Notes under the pieces: model-generated
Database searches by the model: none
Told to the model about the DNA's origin: nothing
What the model saw: only the letters and a program-made list of their open reading frames with translations
Shown here: in pieces, positions 35,982 through 45,139 of the stretch
Position numbering within the stretch: the stretch's first letter is position 1
Layout: every line of letters starts with the position of its first letter
Source: Lewinellaceae bacterium
Lineage (GTDB): Bacteria; Bacteroidota; Bacteroidia; Chitinophagales; Saprospiraceae
NCBI GenBank assembly: GCA_020636025.1
Contig: JACJYQ010000005.1
Location: 62,001 to 126,000, forward strand
Direction: 5' to 3'
DNA: 64,000 nt
Program-made: the position numbers and the translations under genes

Positions 35982-36596
35982 ATGAAAGACATTAAATATA
36001 TACAAGGCTTGCTGGAAAAATACTGGGAAGGCGAAAGCAGTCTGGAGGAAGAACGCCAGTTGAAGCAATATTTCAATTCCGGCGATGTAGACAAATCCCT
36101 CAGAAAGTTCATGCCTATATTTCAGGCTTTTCAAGATGAGCAAGCCGTCCAATTTCAGGAAACCAAAGTGGTAAGCATGAATGCTTCCAGGGTGAACTGG
36201 CGATACCTGGCTATGGCTGCCTCGTTTGCGTTGGTGCTCGCCGCCGGATTATGGTGGCAGTTAAGTACACCTGAAAAGAATCAAATAGTAGCCATTAAGC
36301 CTGTTGATCCAAATGTTTCCCAAACGGCGGAGAATAAATCAAAAATTGAGGAAACACCGGTTGTTGTTGCAGAAGTTAACGCCAAACATTCTAAAAGAAA
36401 GGCCAATAGACATATTGCAAAAAAGCGGGTAAATAAATCAACAGAATTAAGCCCCGAAGAAGAGGCCGCCATTGAAGAAGTAAAAGCAGCCCTGGCGCTG
36501 GTTTCTTCAAAAATCAGAAAAGGACGCCGTGAAGCAGCTAAAGGGGCAAGCCACCTCGAAGAGATAGACAAGATCTTCCTTAAAAAGGACGGATAA
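35982..36596 (+). CDS. Probable anti-sigma factor, single-pass membrane protein
   Basis: A 204-residue protein starting MKDIKYIQGLLEKYWEGESS at 35982. A longer frame reaching into the sigma gene was not used. Residues 1-65 resemble the small N-terminal domain of Bacteroidota anti-sigma proteins (LLEKYWEGESSLEEERQLKQ). One membrane span lies at about 73-90 (YLAMAASFALVLAAGLWW). The tail is basic, then helical, without a known periplasmic domain. The role is inferred from topology and from the position 8 bp after the sigma gene. Confidence 0.75.
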   Translation: MKDIKYIQGLLEKYWEGESSLEEERQLKQYFNSGDVDKSLRKFMPIFQAFQDEQAVQFQETKVVSMNASRVNWRYLAMAASFALVLAAGLWWQLSTPEKNQIVAIKPVDPNVSQTAENKSKIEETPVVVAEVNAKHSKRKANRHIAKKRVNKSTELSPEEEAAIEEVKAALALVSSKIRKGRREAAKGASHLEEIDKIFLKKDG

Positions 36597-36735
36597 TGAA
36601 ATGTGATACCGAGTGAGGAACGACAGATGATTTTAATCTGCAGCACGAAAGAAGATGTCGGGATTATCGCTCATTATCAACGCTTTACATTTAAATAGAC
36701 AAAACCAACTTTTTTTTCAACAACAGAATTAAGCT

Positions 36736-37329
36736 ATGAAAAAGTTCTTATTTATGCTGCCCTTGTTCATACTGGCAGCACAGTTTAAAACAGCAGCCCA
36801 GGATGATGCCATTTTGCGTTTCTTTAATCAATATTCCGAAGACGAGCGCTTCACCATGGTGCATGTATCGCCAAAGTTATTCAGCATGATCTCCAAAATT
36901 GAGACATCCGATGAGGACTGGAATAAGGTTCGCGAGATCGTCAAGGATCTTGGTGGCTTGCGCGTACTTACTTCCGACAGCATCGACAATGGCATGGAGC
37001 TGTACAAAAATGCGCTGAGTAAAGTGCCAAAGTCAGAGTACGACGAATTGCTGACCGTTCGCGACGGTGATGAGAACGTACGTATCTGGATCAAAGATTC
37101 AAACAATGAAACGGTGATCGAAGAGCTGCTTTTATTGGTTGGCGCCGAGCATGAGTTCACTTTGTTAAGTTTTTCCGGCAAAATCGATCTCGAGAAAATT
37201 TCAGATCTTTCCAAAACGCTCGACATTGATGGTGCCCAGCACCTCGGCAAACTCAAATCTAAATCAAAGTCAAAATCAAAAACCAAAAAAGAAGACAATG
37301 ACGAAGAAAACGATGATGACGACAACTAA
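36736..37329 (+). CDS. DUF4252 domain protein, exported
   Basis: A 197-residue protein with a signal peptide (1-21, KTAAQ). The DUF4252 core spans about 35-170 (FTMVHVSPKLFSMISKI, then YDELLTVRDGDENVRIWIKD and LLSFSGKIDLEKISDLSKTL). The tail is an odd KSKSKSKSKTKK stretch followed by an all-acidic run. The function of DUF4252 is unknown; such genes commonly follow sigma/anti-sigma pairs in this phylum. Confidence 0.88.
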   Translation: MKKFLFMLPLFILAAQFKTAAQDDAILRFFNQYSEDERFTMVHVSPKLFSMISKIETSDEDWNKVREIVKDLGGLRVLTSDSIDNGMELYKNALSKVPKSEYDELLTVRDGDENVRIWIKDSNNETVIEELLLLVGAEHEFTLLSFSGKIDLEKISDLSKTLDIDGAQHLGKLKSKSKSKSKTKKEDNDEENDDDDN

Positions 37330-37879
37330 TAGCCATCACAGGTCGATTTTCACTGGATTGTTTCTTGCCCTGAGCCTGCTTGTTTGCAATAGCCTGCAGG
37401 CTCAGGACTCAGGTCTCTACTGGAAATACAAAGACTATGACGGCGCTATTGCTGTTTCAATTCCCGGTTATATTGCCAAATCCGGTTCACTCTTTATCCA
37501 CGAAAAAGGAGGCAAGAAATTAATCAGGAAAGTAAAAAGAGTGCGGGTATTGGTGTTTCCTGATGGTCAGGCGCCGTTTACCGATAAGGATTTCCGCCGC
37601 TTCAACAGAAAGGCCAGGCGCCATAACCTTGACGAACTGATTACTGTACGGAGCGGAAAAACACGTGTGAATGTTTACGGGAAAATGCGCAAAAACACCA
37701 TTCGCAAGATCGTGGTGTTTTTCAATGAGCCCGGCGACGCAGCCGGCATGGTAAGTCTGAAAGGCAAATTCAACTTGAAGGACTTGGACGATTCCATCCG
37801 GAAAATGGAACAGAAATCGAAGGACGGTAAGAAACCTGTCATTCCCGATTCCGTTAAGATCCCGGTTTCAAGAGTATAA
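37298..37879 (+). CDS. DUF4252-like exported protein
   Basis: About 193 residues from the ATG at 37298, or 188 from 37313; both overlap the previous gene. A signal peptide (GLFLALSLLVCNSLQAQ) precedes a core laid out like the upstream DUF4252 protein: IAKSGSLFIHEKGGKKLI, then LDELITVRSGKTRVNVYGKM and MVSLKGKFNLKDLDDSIRKM. It is much more basic than its neighbour, which is acidic. The pair is probably a diverged duplication. Function unknown. Confidence 0.75.
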   Translation: MTKKTMMTTTNSHHRSIFTGLFLALSLLVCNSLQAQDSGLYWKYKDYDGAIAVSIPGYIAKSGSLFIHEKGGKKLIRKVKRVRVLVFPDGQAPFTDKDFRRFNRKARRHNLDELITVRSGKTRVNVYGKMRKNTIRKIVVFFNEPGDAAGMVSLKGKFNLKDLDDSIRKMEQKSKDGKKPVIPDSVKIPVSRV

Positions 37880-37903
37880 CTTTAACGTTTCCCAAAAACA
37901 TCA

Positions 37904-37934
37904 AGCCCGTTTCTCAATGCAAGAGGAACGGGCT
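37904..37934 (+). terminator. Probable terminator hairpin of the sigma/DUF4252 operon
   Basis: A 12-bp stem with one G-T pair (AGCCCGTTTCTC / GAGGAACGGGCT) and a 7-base loop, 25 bp after the stop. The T-run behind it is weak. Confidence 0.65.
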
Positions 37935-38187
37935 ATCTGTCTCATTTGGTACTGGAGACATACAGGGGACGCAAGTCTCAAATCGGTTTTTATGATTGGT
38001 TAATGAAGCAAATTTGGTTTTATTGGGGCATTTGGTTGATTCAAGGTGCTTAGGCTCTTCGTCTTGAATCGTATACTGCTAAACGGTTATGTCAAAAAGT
38101 GGTTTCTCAGGGTTCGCCTTCATGTGGTCTGGGTAGACATTTGGGAACTAAGGGTTGATGATGGGCGTTTCTTTTGGTTGTTTTGAA
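37935..38187. other. Spacer without recognised genes
   Basis: Between the terminator hairpin and the convergent hypothetical gene. Only a short dyad (GATTCAAG ... CTTGAATC, about 38038-38070) stands out. Confidence 0.4.
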
Positions 38188-38667
38188 TTAGGCTGAGGTG
38201 GTTGTTTTGGGGGGGCGGCCTGGAGCTTGATGGTTTTTGGCGCCAGGGTATCGGGGCTTCAGAGTAAAGTATTCATCTGTATACATGCCGGTTAAAGGGC
38301 CGGTTTTATCAATATACTGGTTACCATCACTCGTGGTTATTAATTTCCTAATCCGGTATTTTTTGTTGGTTTCCTGTGTATTCCCAACGAAAACAGGCAA
38401 AAAATCAAACACGATCACATTGGCAGCCTGAGTAGATTTCCAAAGAGCATGAGAAAATAATCTGCTGATTGGAATTCCTTTCTCTTGTAACCATCCAATA
38501 CTTTTCCAGATTGTCCTGCCCTTCAGTCCAGGATAACCTATTTCAAGTTTTATGCTTTCAATAAGTTCCCATTGCGGGTCATTGGGTCTCAGGTTACAGC
38601 GGGCTTCGATTAAAAAAGGATCCATTTTGAGTAATTTGTCGAGTAAGTAAAGGGTGCGACGAATCAT
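38188..38667 (-). CDS. Hypothetical protein
   Basis: A 159-residue frame with no signal peptide or membrane span. It is basic overall, with a Pro/Lys-rich tail (KNHQAPGRPPKTTTSA). Composition looks protein-like (IWKSIGWLQEKGIPISRLFS), but no family was recognised. It stands alone between long gene-free stretches. It could be a lineage-specific gene or a decayed one. Confidence 0.45.
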   Translation of the reverse strand: MIRRTLYLLDKLLKMDPFLIEARCNLRPNDPQWELIESIKLEIGYPGLKGRTIWKSIGWLQEKGIPISRLFSHALWKSTQAANVIVFDFLPVFVGNTQETNKKYRIRKLITTSDGNQYIDKTGPLTGMYTDEYFTLKPRYPGAKNHQAPGRPPKTTTSA

Positions 38668-39262
38668 GGATTGTATTTCAAGGTTTTGATGTTACAAAGA
38701 TGAATAGTATCGGACTGGAAACTCAAACACAAAAAATTAGATCACTTCCAGACTCCTCTCCTCATTACCTACATCCCAATAAATTATTTTCAATTCTAGT
38801 TACTGTAATGTGCTTTCCAGGGTAAAGTCAGGATGATCACATAATCACTATTAAATCACCCCACTTCATTCAAATCACACAAATCAACTTAATCACAGTA
38901 TTCACCTCGGCCCTGTTAGCGCTCCCGTCCTGACACGATAAACATGAAACGATTTCCCTTCTTCGAATTCATAGTGTTTGTTAAGTCTCGCCAACTACTC
39001 CTTTTCAAAACGAGAAACGCCAACAGGTTGAAATGCCTCGGTGATATAAATGGAAGAAATACAAGCGTTCAAAATGAAGTGGTTTTGATGGTTTCCTCAC
39101 AAATGCTTTGAACTTCCTGCTTACTTCCTTTTGTTGATACAAAGGTGGGGGTGAGACTGGCCCTATGCCAAACACAAGTTTTTGTATTACTTCCAAAAAT
39201 GTGTGAATGGTTCGTGAATAAGAGCCATTTTTGCAGTACAGGTCACGATATAAGCCCTTACT
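38668..39262. other. Long gene-free spacer
   Basis: About 595 bp with no supported coding sequence on either strand. A run of AAATCAC-like words at about 38860-38900 resembles a degenerate run at 6010-6042. An 87-codon minus-strand frame here has no protein-like features. Confidence 0.4.
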
Positions 39263-40906
39263 GTGCATCAGAGTCCATTGGTACGAACCCTACAATTGTT
39301 TACTCAGGAAGAGTTTGAAACATTGTATCTATTTGCGGCATCGCCCATATTCAACGATGTGCGCCCTGATGAGACTTTTGCCCTTTTTGAATTTCTCCGT
39401 CGGCACTACCCGGATTTTGCAAGTCCGGAGCTCGACCGGGAAATTGTGGCGCAACGTTTTTTCCCAAAGGTGGCAAAGCCCATAGCAGCTCTTCAGCGAA
39501 CCATGACCCAGTTGATGGCCATCATCAGGAAATTTATAGCCTTTCGCTACGCCATGGTTCGGGATAGTCAAAACGATGAACAGGCGGCTTCCCTTCACGA
39601 AATCCAGCAAAAGTTGGCGCTCATGCGTTTTTACAGCGAGCGGCTGCATCAAAATCCTATTAAAACGCCTGAAAAACAACCGGAGTCCGATCCCGAAGGA
39701 AGCCGCAAGGGCCGAAAAATGGAAAATTTCTTCAGCAATCTGAATAATCAGGTTCGTCAGGAAATGAATAAGGTGACAGATTTCAGTCACTTCAGTGAAT
39801 ACGGCTTCATCGACTTTCAGTATTTCCGCTTTATGGTGGAACAAGAAAAAGCTTTTTTCGACAGTACATTTAATAAAAGAGAAGGTGACCGGCACCTGCT
39901 TGCTTCTACGGAACAACTGGATACTTTCTACTTGTTGATAAAACTTGAGCAAATGGCTCAGCTCCTGCATTATCAACGCATGTCAGCCTTATATGAGGAT
40001 GGCTCCCCCGAACATTCCCGATTTGTAGCGAACATACATCACAGCCTGCAAATAGTCAGGTCACTCAGAAAACTAGGATTCTTACAGGATACCGGAATTG
40101 CTATTTACTGCGCATTTCTTGATTTTATTACGCAGGATGATCCACTCGAAGCCGACCGTTTATCCGATGAGTTTTCCGCACTGTTGGAAGAACACGCACA
40201 CTCTCTGCCTGCCACCAGGGTTCATGACCTGAAAATCATGCTGCGCAGTTTCTATCCTTACAGATATCGGGAAACAAAAGACAAGCGATTTCTGGAAAAG
40301 ATATATGCCTACCAGTTGCAAAACATTACCAGTCTGGGAGAAAAGGATGCCCTGCCCAGCAGCCATTTCCAAAGTGCGCTTAGCTCAGCGCTCAAACTTG
40401 GCAAAACCGAATGGGCCGAAAACTTTGTTGAGCAATTCCAAAACCGGATCATAACCCTTACTGAAGACCAGGCTGAATTGTTAATTGACATTGTAAAAGC
40501 TGCCGTATTATTTGCAAAAGGAGAGTTTAAACAAGCCGCCGAAACCCTTCCGCACTACCTCAGTTATGGCGGTTCAGAAGACATCTATTTATACGCCATG
40601 GCCGCCACACTGGATATCCGAATTCATTATGAGCTGGATGACCTGAACGATGATTACGGCCACGCTATGATGCATGCGACCAGCACCCGCATAAGACGAG
40701 ACAGTTTGTTACCGCAGAATCGCAAGGACGAGCGTTTGCGGTTTTTCTCCATTGCCAAGGAACTGTACAAGATTAAAGAGCAGCTTCAATTAAACAGAAA
40801 AGCCAACATGAGTGCTGCCTTAGCCAAGGTCAGAGACAGACTTGATAAAGAAGTTGTGGTGGATTGGGAATGGCTGGAAGAGAAGTATGAGCAGCTAAAG
40901 CAGTAG
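39263..40906 (+). CDS. Large helical protein of unknown function
   Basis: A 547-residue soluble protein, almost entirely alpha-helical, without signal peptide or membrane span. It begins LVRTLQLFTQEEFETLYLFA and has helical-hairpin-like pairs throughout, such as LSSALKLGKTEWAENFVEQF and KAAVLFAKGEFKQAAETLPH, which resemble TPR-type repeats in the C-terminal half. No known family was recognised. It is probably a cytoplasmic scaffold. A structured, palindrome-rich spacer follows. Confidence 0.75.
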   Translation: MHQSPLVRTLQLFTQEEFETLYLFAASPIFNDVRPDETFALFEFLRRHYPDFASPELDREIVAQRFFPKVAKPIAALQRTMTQLMAIIRKFIAFRYAMVRDSQNDEQAASLHEIQQKLALMRFYSERLHQNPIKTPEKQPESDPEGSRKGRKMENFFSNLNNQVRQEMNKVTDFSHFSEYGFIDFQYFRFMVEQEKAFFDSTFNKREGDRHLLASTEQLDTFYLLIKLEQMAQLLHYQRMSALYEDGSPEHSRFVANIHHSLQIVRSLRKLGFLQDTGIAIYCAFLDFITQDDPLEADRLSDEFSALLEEHAHSLPATRVHDLKIMLRSFYPYRYRETKDKRFLEKIYAYQLQNITSLGEKDALPSSHFQSALSSALKLGKTEWAENFVEQFQNRIITLTEDQAELLIDIVKAAVLFAKGEFKQAAETLPHYLSYGGSEDIYLYAMAATLDIRIHYELDDLNDDYGHAMMHATSTRIRRDSLLPQNRKDERLRFFSIAKELYKIKEQLQLNRKANMSAALAKVRDRLDKEVVVDWEWLEEKYEQLKQ

Positions 40907-40920
40907 GAGTATTTCTACTT

Positions 40921-41422
40921 AACCCAAGTTGTGACCTTATAAGATGTCTCGCTATGCTCGACATGACAATCCTCGGTTGATCTGAATTTTCACCGGATTT
41001 CTCACTTCGTTCGAAATATTTGCTTTGCCTGGTGAAATTTCGAACAAAGTGAGAAATCTGATAAACATGAATTGTTATAAATATGCACTGTTATGTCGAG
41101 GAGCGCTGCGGTCTTTTCTGGCCTCATCAAATCGAGAATGAACTATCCAGAGCGCCACACTTTACAATTGCTACCAAACAATCACTTTCGCTTAATTTGT
41201 CGCGCTGTAAGCGCCTGTCCACGCTAAGTGCGCTCAACCAACATATGCCGTATACTCACTTTACGTTTTTCCAACCTAGAGTGGACGTGTGCTTACAGCA
41301 CGACAAAGTTTTTCAATAAAGCATCCTGATGAGGGAAAGACCACCACTCTTCTTCTAAGCCCAAATACATCGCGGTTCATTAGGAATGAAAGGAGACATC
41401 TTATTAGGTCACAATTCGGGAC
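40921..41422. repeat. Structured spacer with three inverted-repeat pairs
   Basis: Outer arms 40921-40950 and 41393-41422 match in 25 of 30 positions (core GAGACATCTTAT and AGGTCACAA). Inside are 40996-41017 with 41037-41058 (21 of 22; GATTTCTCACTT...) and 41199-41222 with 41281-41304 (20 of 24; GTCG-GCTGTAAGC). No protein is supported. It could be a MITE-like insertion or a cluster of REP elements. Confidence 0.75.
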
Positions 41423-41505
41423 CTAGGCAACACAACCATGCCCACCCTGGCCGCAATTTCATTTCGCCTCTCATTCAGCTTTTGCTGAATTTTCATGTAG
41501 CGCAT
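41422..41505 (-). pseudogene. Fragment of the dnaG 3' end
   Basis: The minus strand reads MRYMKIQQKLNE, then RNEIAARVGMVVLP. The end of the real primase (45140) reads MRYMKIQQKLNETRNEIAAR and then VGTVVLPK. DNA identity is about 87% over 84 bp (11 mismatches counted), so this is a partly decayed duplicate. It lies upstream of the TPR-CHAT gene, which itself lies upstream of true dnaG. The original stop codon is lost. Confidence 0.88.
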
Positions 41506-41544
41506 GCCCTCACCCTTCATTTTCCTACGAGTTAATAGTTTTGT

Positions 41545-41552
41545 TATCTTTG
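41545..41552 (+). promoter_or_regulatory. Bacteroidota-type -7 box (TATCTTTG)
   Basis: Exact TAnnTTTG match 33 bp upstream of the ATG at 41585. It supports that ATG over the in-frame start 81 bp further upstream, which would place the box inside the gene. Confidence 0.55.
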
Positions 41553-41584
41553 GTAACCATAATTCAACAACTCAATTAAAAACC

Positions 41585-44500
41585 ATGAAACAATCGCTAA
41601 CCTATATATTATTTCTTTTCCCAGCCATTTTATACACGCAGGCGGTAGATTCGGAAACCATCCGACAGGTGGACAGCCTGATTCAGGTTTCCCGTGACCT
41701 TGCCAGCAAAAAAGACTATGCCCGGGCCCTCGATGTCAATGCTGTAGCTGAAAAAATTGCCAGGGATATACTGGGGCCTGAATCCGCAGCCTATGGTACA
41801 ACTTGTTATAATCATGGAAGAATACTTCATATTAACAGGGACTATTATGAAGCAGAATTGTGGTATTCGAAGTCTATAGTTATCAGAGAAAAAAATCAGG
41901 GAAAGGAACCTCTCGATTATGCCAGTAGTCTGTATTACCAGGCGCTCCTGTACTCAGACATGAGTGAATTTGATAAAGCCGAATCGATATACCTGAAAGC
42001 CAAAGATATTTCGATAAAAACCCTGGGAAAGGAACATCGCATTTATTCAGCTATTCTGTACAGTCTGATAGACCTGTACAAGAAAACGGGTCAATTTGAG
42101 AAAGCCGAACCGACATATCTGGAATCTGTAGAAATCATGGGGAAAACCCTGGGTAAGAAACATCCCGATTATGCCAGGAGCTTGTACAACCTGGCGAATC
42201 TGTACAAGGACAAGGGTCAATACGAAAAAGCCAAACCACTATATCTGGAAGCCAAAGACATAATTGAAGGAACTCTGGGAAAGCAACATTCCGATTATAC
42301 CAGTATTCTGACCAATCTGGCGAATCTGTACAAGGACATGGGGCTATATGATGAAGCCGAACCGCTTTGCCTTGAAGCCATCGAGATCGGAGAACAAACC
42401 CTGGGAAAACAACACCCCGAATATGCCAGGAGTCTGAACAACCTGGCGAACCTGTACTTGAAGATGGGTCAATACGAAAAAGCCGAGCCGCTTTATCTGG
42501 ATGCCTTAGCCATTACGGAACAAACCCTGGGAAAACGACATCCCGATTATGCCAGGAGTCTGTACGCACTAGCAACCCTTTACTATTATAAAGGTCAATA
42601 TGAAAAATCGGAAACATTACACCTGGAAGCCAGGGATATCAGAGAACAAACCCTGGGAAAAGAACATCCCGATTATGCCAATAGTCTGAATGCATTGGCA
42701 ACCCTGTACTATGACATGGGACAATATGATAAAGCTGAACTGTTACACCTGGAAGCCAAAGATATTAGAGGAAAAACCCTGGGAAAAGAACATCCCTATT
42801 ATGCCAGTACGTTGACCAACCTGGCGAGCATGTACGATAACAGTGGCCAATATGAAAAGGCCGAACCCCTTTATCTGGAAGCAAAAGACATAAATGAAAA
42901 AACCTTGGGAAAGGAACATCCCAATTATGCCATAAGTCTAAATAACCTCGCAAGCCTGTACTATCACACTCGTCAATATGATAAGGCCGAACCCTTATTC
43001 CTGGAAGCCATAGACATCACAGGAAAAAACCTGGGGCATGAACATCCATTTTATTCCGGCACTCTGAACAGTCTGGCGAGCCTGTACCATGACATGGGTC
43101 AGTTTGATAAATCCGAACGGCTATTCCTGGAAGCAAAAGACATAAATGAAAAAACCCTGGGAAAGGGGCACCCCGATTATGCCAATAGCCTGAATAACCT
43201 GGCTGTATTGTACAGGAACACAGGTCAATATGATAAAGCCGCATCACTTTTCCTTGAACTATCTACTGCTAACAAGCACCTGATTGAAAGAGCCATACAT
43301 CACCTTTCTGAACTGGAATTAAGCAATTACCTAAAATCGTTTTCAAACCATCAAGACCAAATCCTTACACTAACCAAAGCAAGCAACAGTAAAAAACTGA
43401 TTGCATCCTGCTATGACAACAGCCTGTTTTACAAAGGCTTCCTCCTTCAAGCTGCAAATCGTATGAAACAACTGGTTATGATAGATGAAGGGAGCATTCA
43501 AAAGTATAATCAACTGAAGGGCTACCAGCAACGATTGGCCAGGCTGTACACACAACCAATTGCCGGCTTTGATAGTGCCCTGATCACCGAATTGGAAAAC
43601 AAGTCTAACAAGATCGAAAAAGATCTCGCCCGCACTGTGTCCGGCTGGGCAGAAGCAAATCGACAGGTTCAATGGCAGGAAGTGCAGGCCAGCTTGCAAG
43701 CAGAAGAAGCAGCCGTGGAGTTTGTTCATTTCCGGAATTATGACAAAAGCAAAACCCTTAGCATTATGTACGCGGCACTTGTTCTGCGACCTGATATGGA
43801 ACAGCCTCACTTTATTCCACTTTTTGAAGAAAGGCAACTCGACAATTTGCTACAGTCCCAAGGCAGCATCAAAGCCGATAATGTGAATGCTATCTACAGC
43901 GTTGCAGCAAGAGGCATAAAACCGGTTGGTGAACCTGTAAAGTCGATATTTGAACCCATCTGGCAACCGCTTATACAGGAACTGGGAAATGTCAAAAAGG
44001 TATATTTTTCTTCTTCCGGTTTATTGCACAGGTTAAACCTGGGTGCCATTCCGATCAGCAATGATGAAACATTAGGAGACCGATACCAGTTGAAATGCCT
44101 AAGCAGCACCCGCCAATTGGTTGTTCCGACTAATGTTGAAACAGTTGCACAAAATGCCATTTTATTTGGAGGCATCAACTACGAAATGGACAAAACTGCC
44201 ATTGCCACAGCTAATAAAAACTATGATTCCGATGCAACCGCCACCAGGGAAAATCTTTCTTTCAGCTATGCAAAATCCACTACCCGTGGTGAAACCTGGG
44301 GCTATCTGAAATGGACGGACAAAGAAGTGGATAATGTCGAAACCACTTTGCAAAAGGCAGGTTTCCAAACAGATACCCGAAAAGGCTACTCCGCAACAGA
44401 AGAATCCTTTAAGGCGATCGGCCACAACGGCAAGTCTCCGCGCATCCTGCATTTGGCCACCCACGGCTTCTTTTTTCCGGATCCTGTTCAGAAGAGCCGT

Positions 44501-44968
44501 GAGCAGTTTGCTATGAGCAATGATGATCCCGTTTTCAAAATATCAGAGCACCCAATGATCCGCTCCGGTCTCATCCTGGCTGGTGGCAATTATGCCTGGA
44601 AGACAGGCAAACCCGTTCAACCCGGCATGGAAGATGGCATCCTCACCGCATACGAAATAAGTCAGGTTAATTTATCCAATACGGAGCTGGTTGTCCTTTC
44701 TGCCTGTGAAACCGGTCTGGGTGATATTCACGGCAATGAAGGCGTTTATGGCTTGCAACGGGCTTTTAAAATTGCGGGAGTAAAATACCTCATTATGTCC
44801 CTGTGGCAGATACCCGATTTTCAGACACAGGAATTGATGACGACCTTTTACTCGAAGTGGCTGGAAAATAAAATGACCATTCCCGATGCTTTCAATTCAG
44901 CGCAGCAGGAAATGCGGGATAAGTACCAGAATCCTTTTTTCTGGGCTGGGTTTGTGTTAGTGGAGTAA
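41585..44968 (+). CDS. Secreted TPR-CHAT domain protein (caspase-like peptidase)
   Basis: The ATG at 41585 gives 1127 residues with a signal peptide (1-20, FLFPAILYTQA). Residues about 60-560 hold about twelve kinesin-light-chain-type TPR units of exactly 42 residues (YARSLNNLANLY, GQYEKAEPLYLEA, LGKEHPD). A linker follows, then a C-terminal CHAT domain (about 780-1127). The catalytic dyad is His960 in HLATHGF and Cys1041 in SACETG. CHAT proteases cut proteins after binding a trigger through their TPRs; export means this one acts outside the cytoplasm. It lies between a dnaG-end fragment and true dnaG, suggesting arrival or duplication at that site. Confidence 0.93.
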   Translation: MKQSLTYILFLFPAILYTQAVDSETIRQVDSLIQVSRDLASKKDYARALDVNAVAEKIARDILGPESAAYGTTCYNHGRILHINRDYYEAELWYSKSIVIREKNQGKEPLDYASSLYYQALLYSDMSEFDKAESIYLKAKDISIKTLGKEHRIYSAILYSLIDLYKKTGQFEKAEPTYLESVEIMGKTLGKKHPDYARSLYNLANLYKDKGQYEKAKPLYLEAKDIIEGTLGKQHSDYTSILTNLANLYKDMGLYDEAEPLCLEAIEIGEQTLGKQHPEYARSLNNLANLYLKMGQYEKAEPLYLDALAITEQTLGKRHPDYARSLYALATLYYYKGQYEKSETLHLEARDIREQTLGKEHPDYANSLNALATLYYDMGQYDKAELLHLEAKDIRGKTLGKEHPYYASTLTNLASMYDNSGQYEKAEPLYLEAKDINEKTLGKEHPNYAISLNNLASLYYHTRQYDKAEPLFLEAIDITGKNLGHEHPFYSGTLNSLASLYHDMGQFDKSERLFLEAKDINEKTLGKGHPDYANSLNNLAVLYRNTGQYDKAASLFLELSTANKHLIERAIHHLSELELSNYLKSFSNHQDQILTLTKASNSKKLIASCYDNSLFYKGFLLQAANRMKQLVMIDEGSIQKYNQLKGYQQRLARLYTQPIAGFDSALITELENKSNKIEKDLARTVSGWAEANRQVQWQEVQASLQAEEAAVEFVHFRNYDKSKTLSIMYAALVLRPDMEQPHFIPLFEERQLDNLLQSQGSIKADNVNAIYSVAARGIKPVGEPVKSIFEPIWQPLIQELGNVKKVYFSSSGLLHRLNLGAIPISNDETLGDRYQLKCLSSTRQLVVPTNVETVAQNAILFGGINYEMDKTAIATANKNYDSDATATRENLSFSYAKSTTRGETWGYLKWTDKEVDNVETTLQKAGFQTDTRKGYSATEESFKAIGHNGKSPRILHLATHGFFFPDPVQKSREQFAMSNDDPVFKISEHPMIRSGLILAGGNYAWKTGKPVQPGMEDGILTAYEISQVNLSNTELVVLSACETGLGDIHGNEGVYGLQRAFKIAGVKYLIMSLWQIPDFQTQELMTTFYSKWLENKMTIPDAFNSAQQEMRDKYQNPFFWAGFVLVE

Positions 44969-45080
44969 ATTTAATCCTGAGTAAGCGTTTTTTATACTGT
45001 AGCAGCAGAATAAGCATAATTATCTATCCGCATATTGTACAGCGAGCAAAATGGAGATGGAGCAGAATTCTGTTGAATTT

Positions 45081-45138
45081 ATTCACCACAGATACCACAG
45101 ATTTTCACAGATTGCCTACGGCAATTCTTTAATCAATC
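45081..45138. repeat. CACAGATT-family palindromic repeat at the dnaG 3' end
   Basis: Same start (ATTCACCACAGAT) and central ATTGCC-TAC-GGCAAT hairpin as 1621-1697. It stops 1 bp before the dnaG stop codon. Confidence 0.75.
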
Positions 45139-45139
45139 T

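Noticed and set aside
39005..39268. 87-codon minus-strand open frame
   Set aside because: No signal, motif or protein-like pattern; it overlaps the start of the 547-residue gene and lies in spacer DNA.
41585..44968. TPR-CHAT protein as a CRISPR type III-E (Craspase) component
   Set aside because: It has a signal peptide and there is no Cas7-11-like gene or CRISPR array in the window. The TPRs are of the kinesin-light-chain type.
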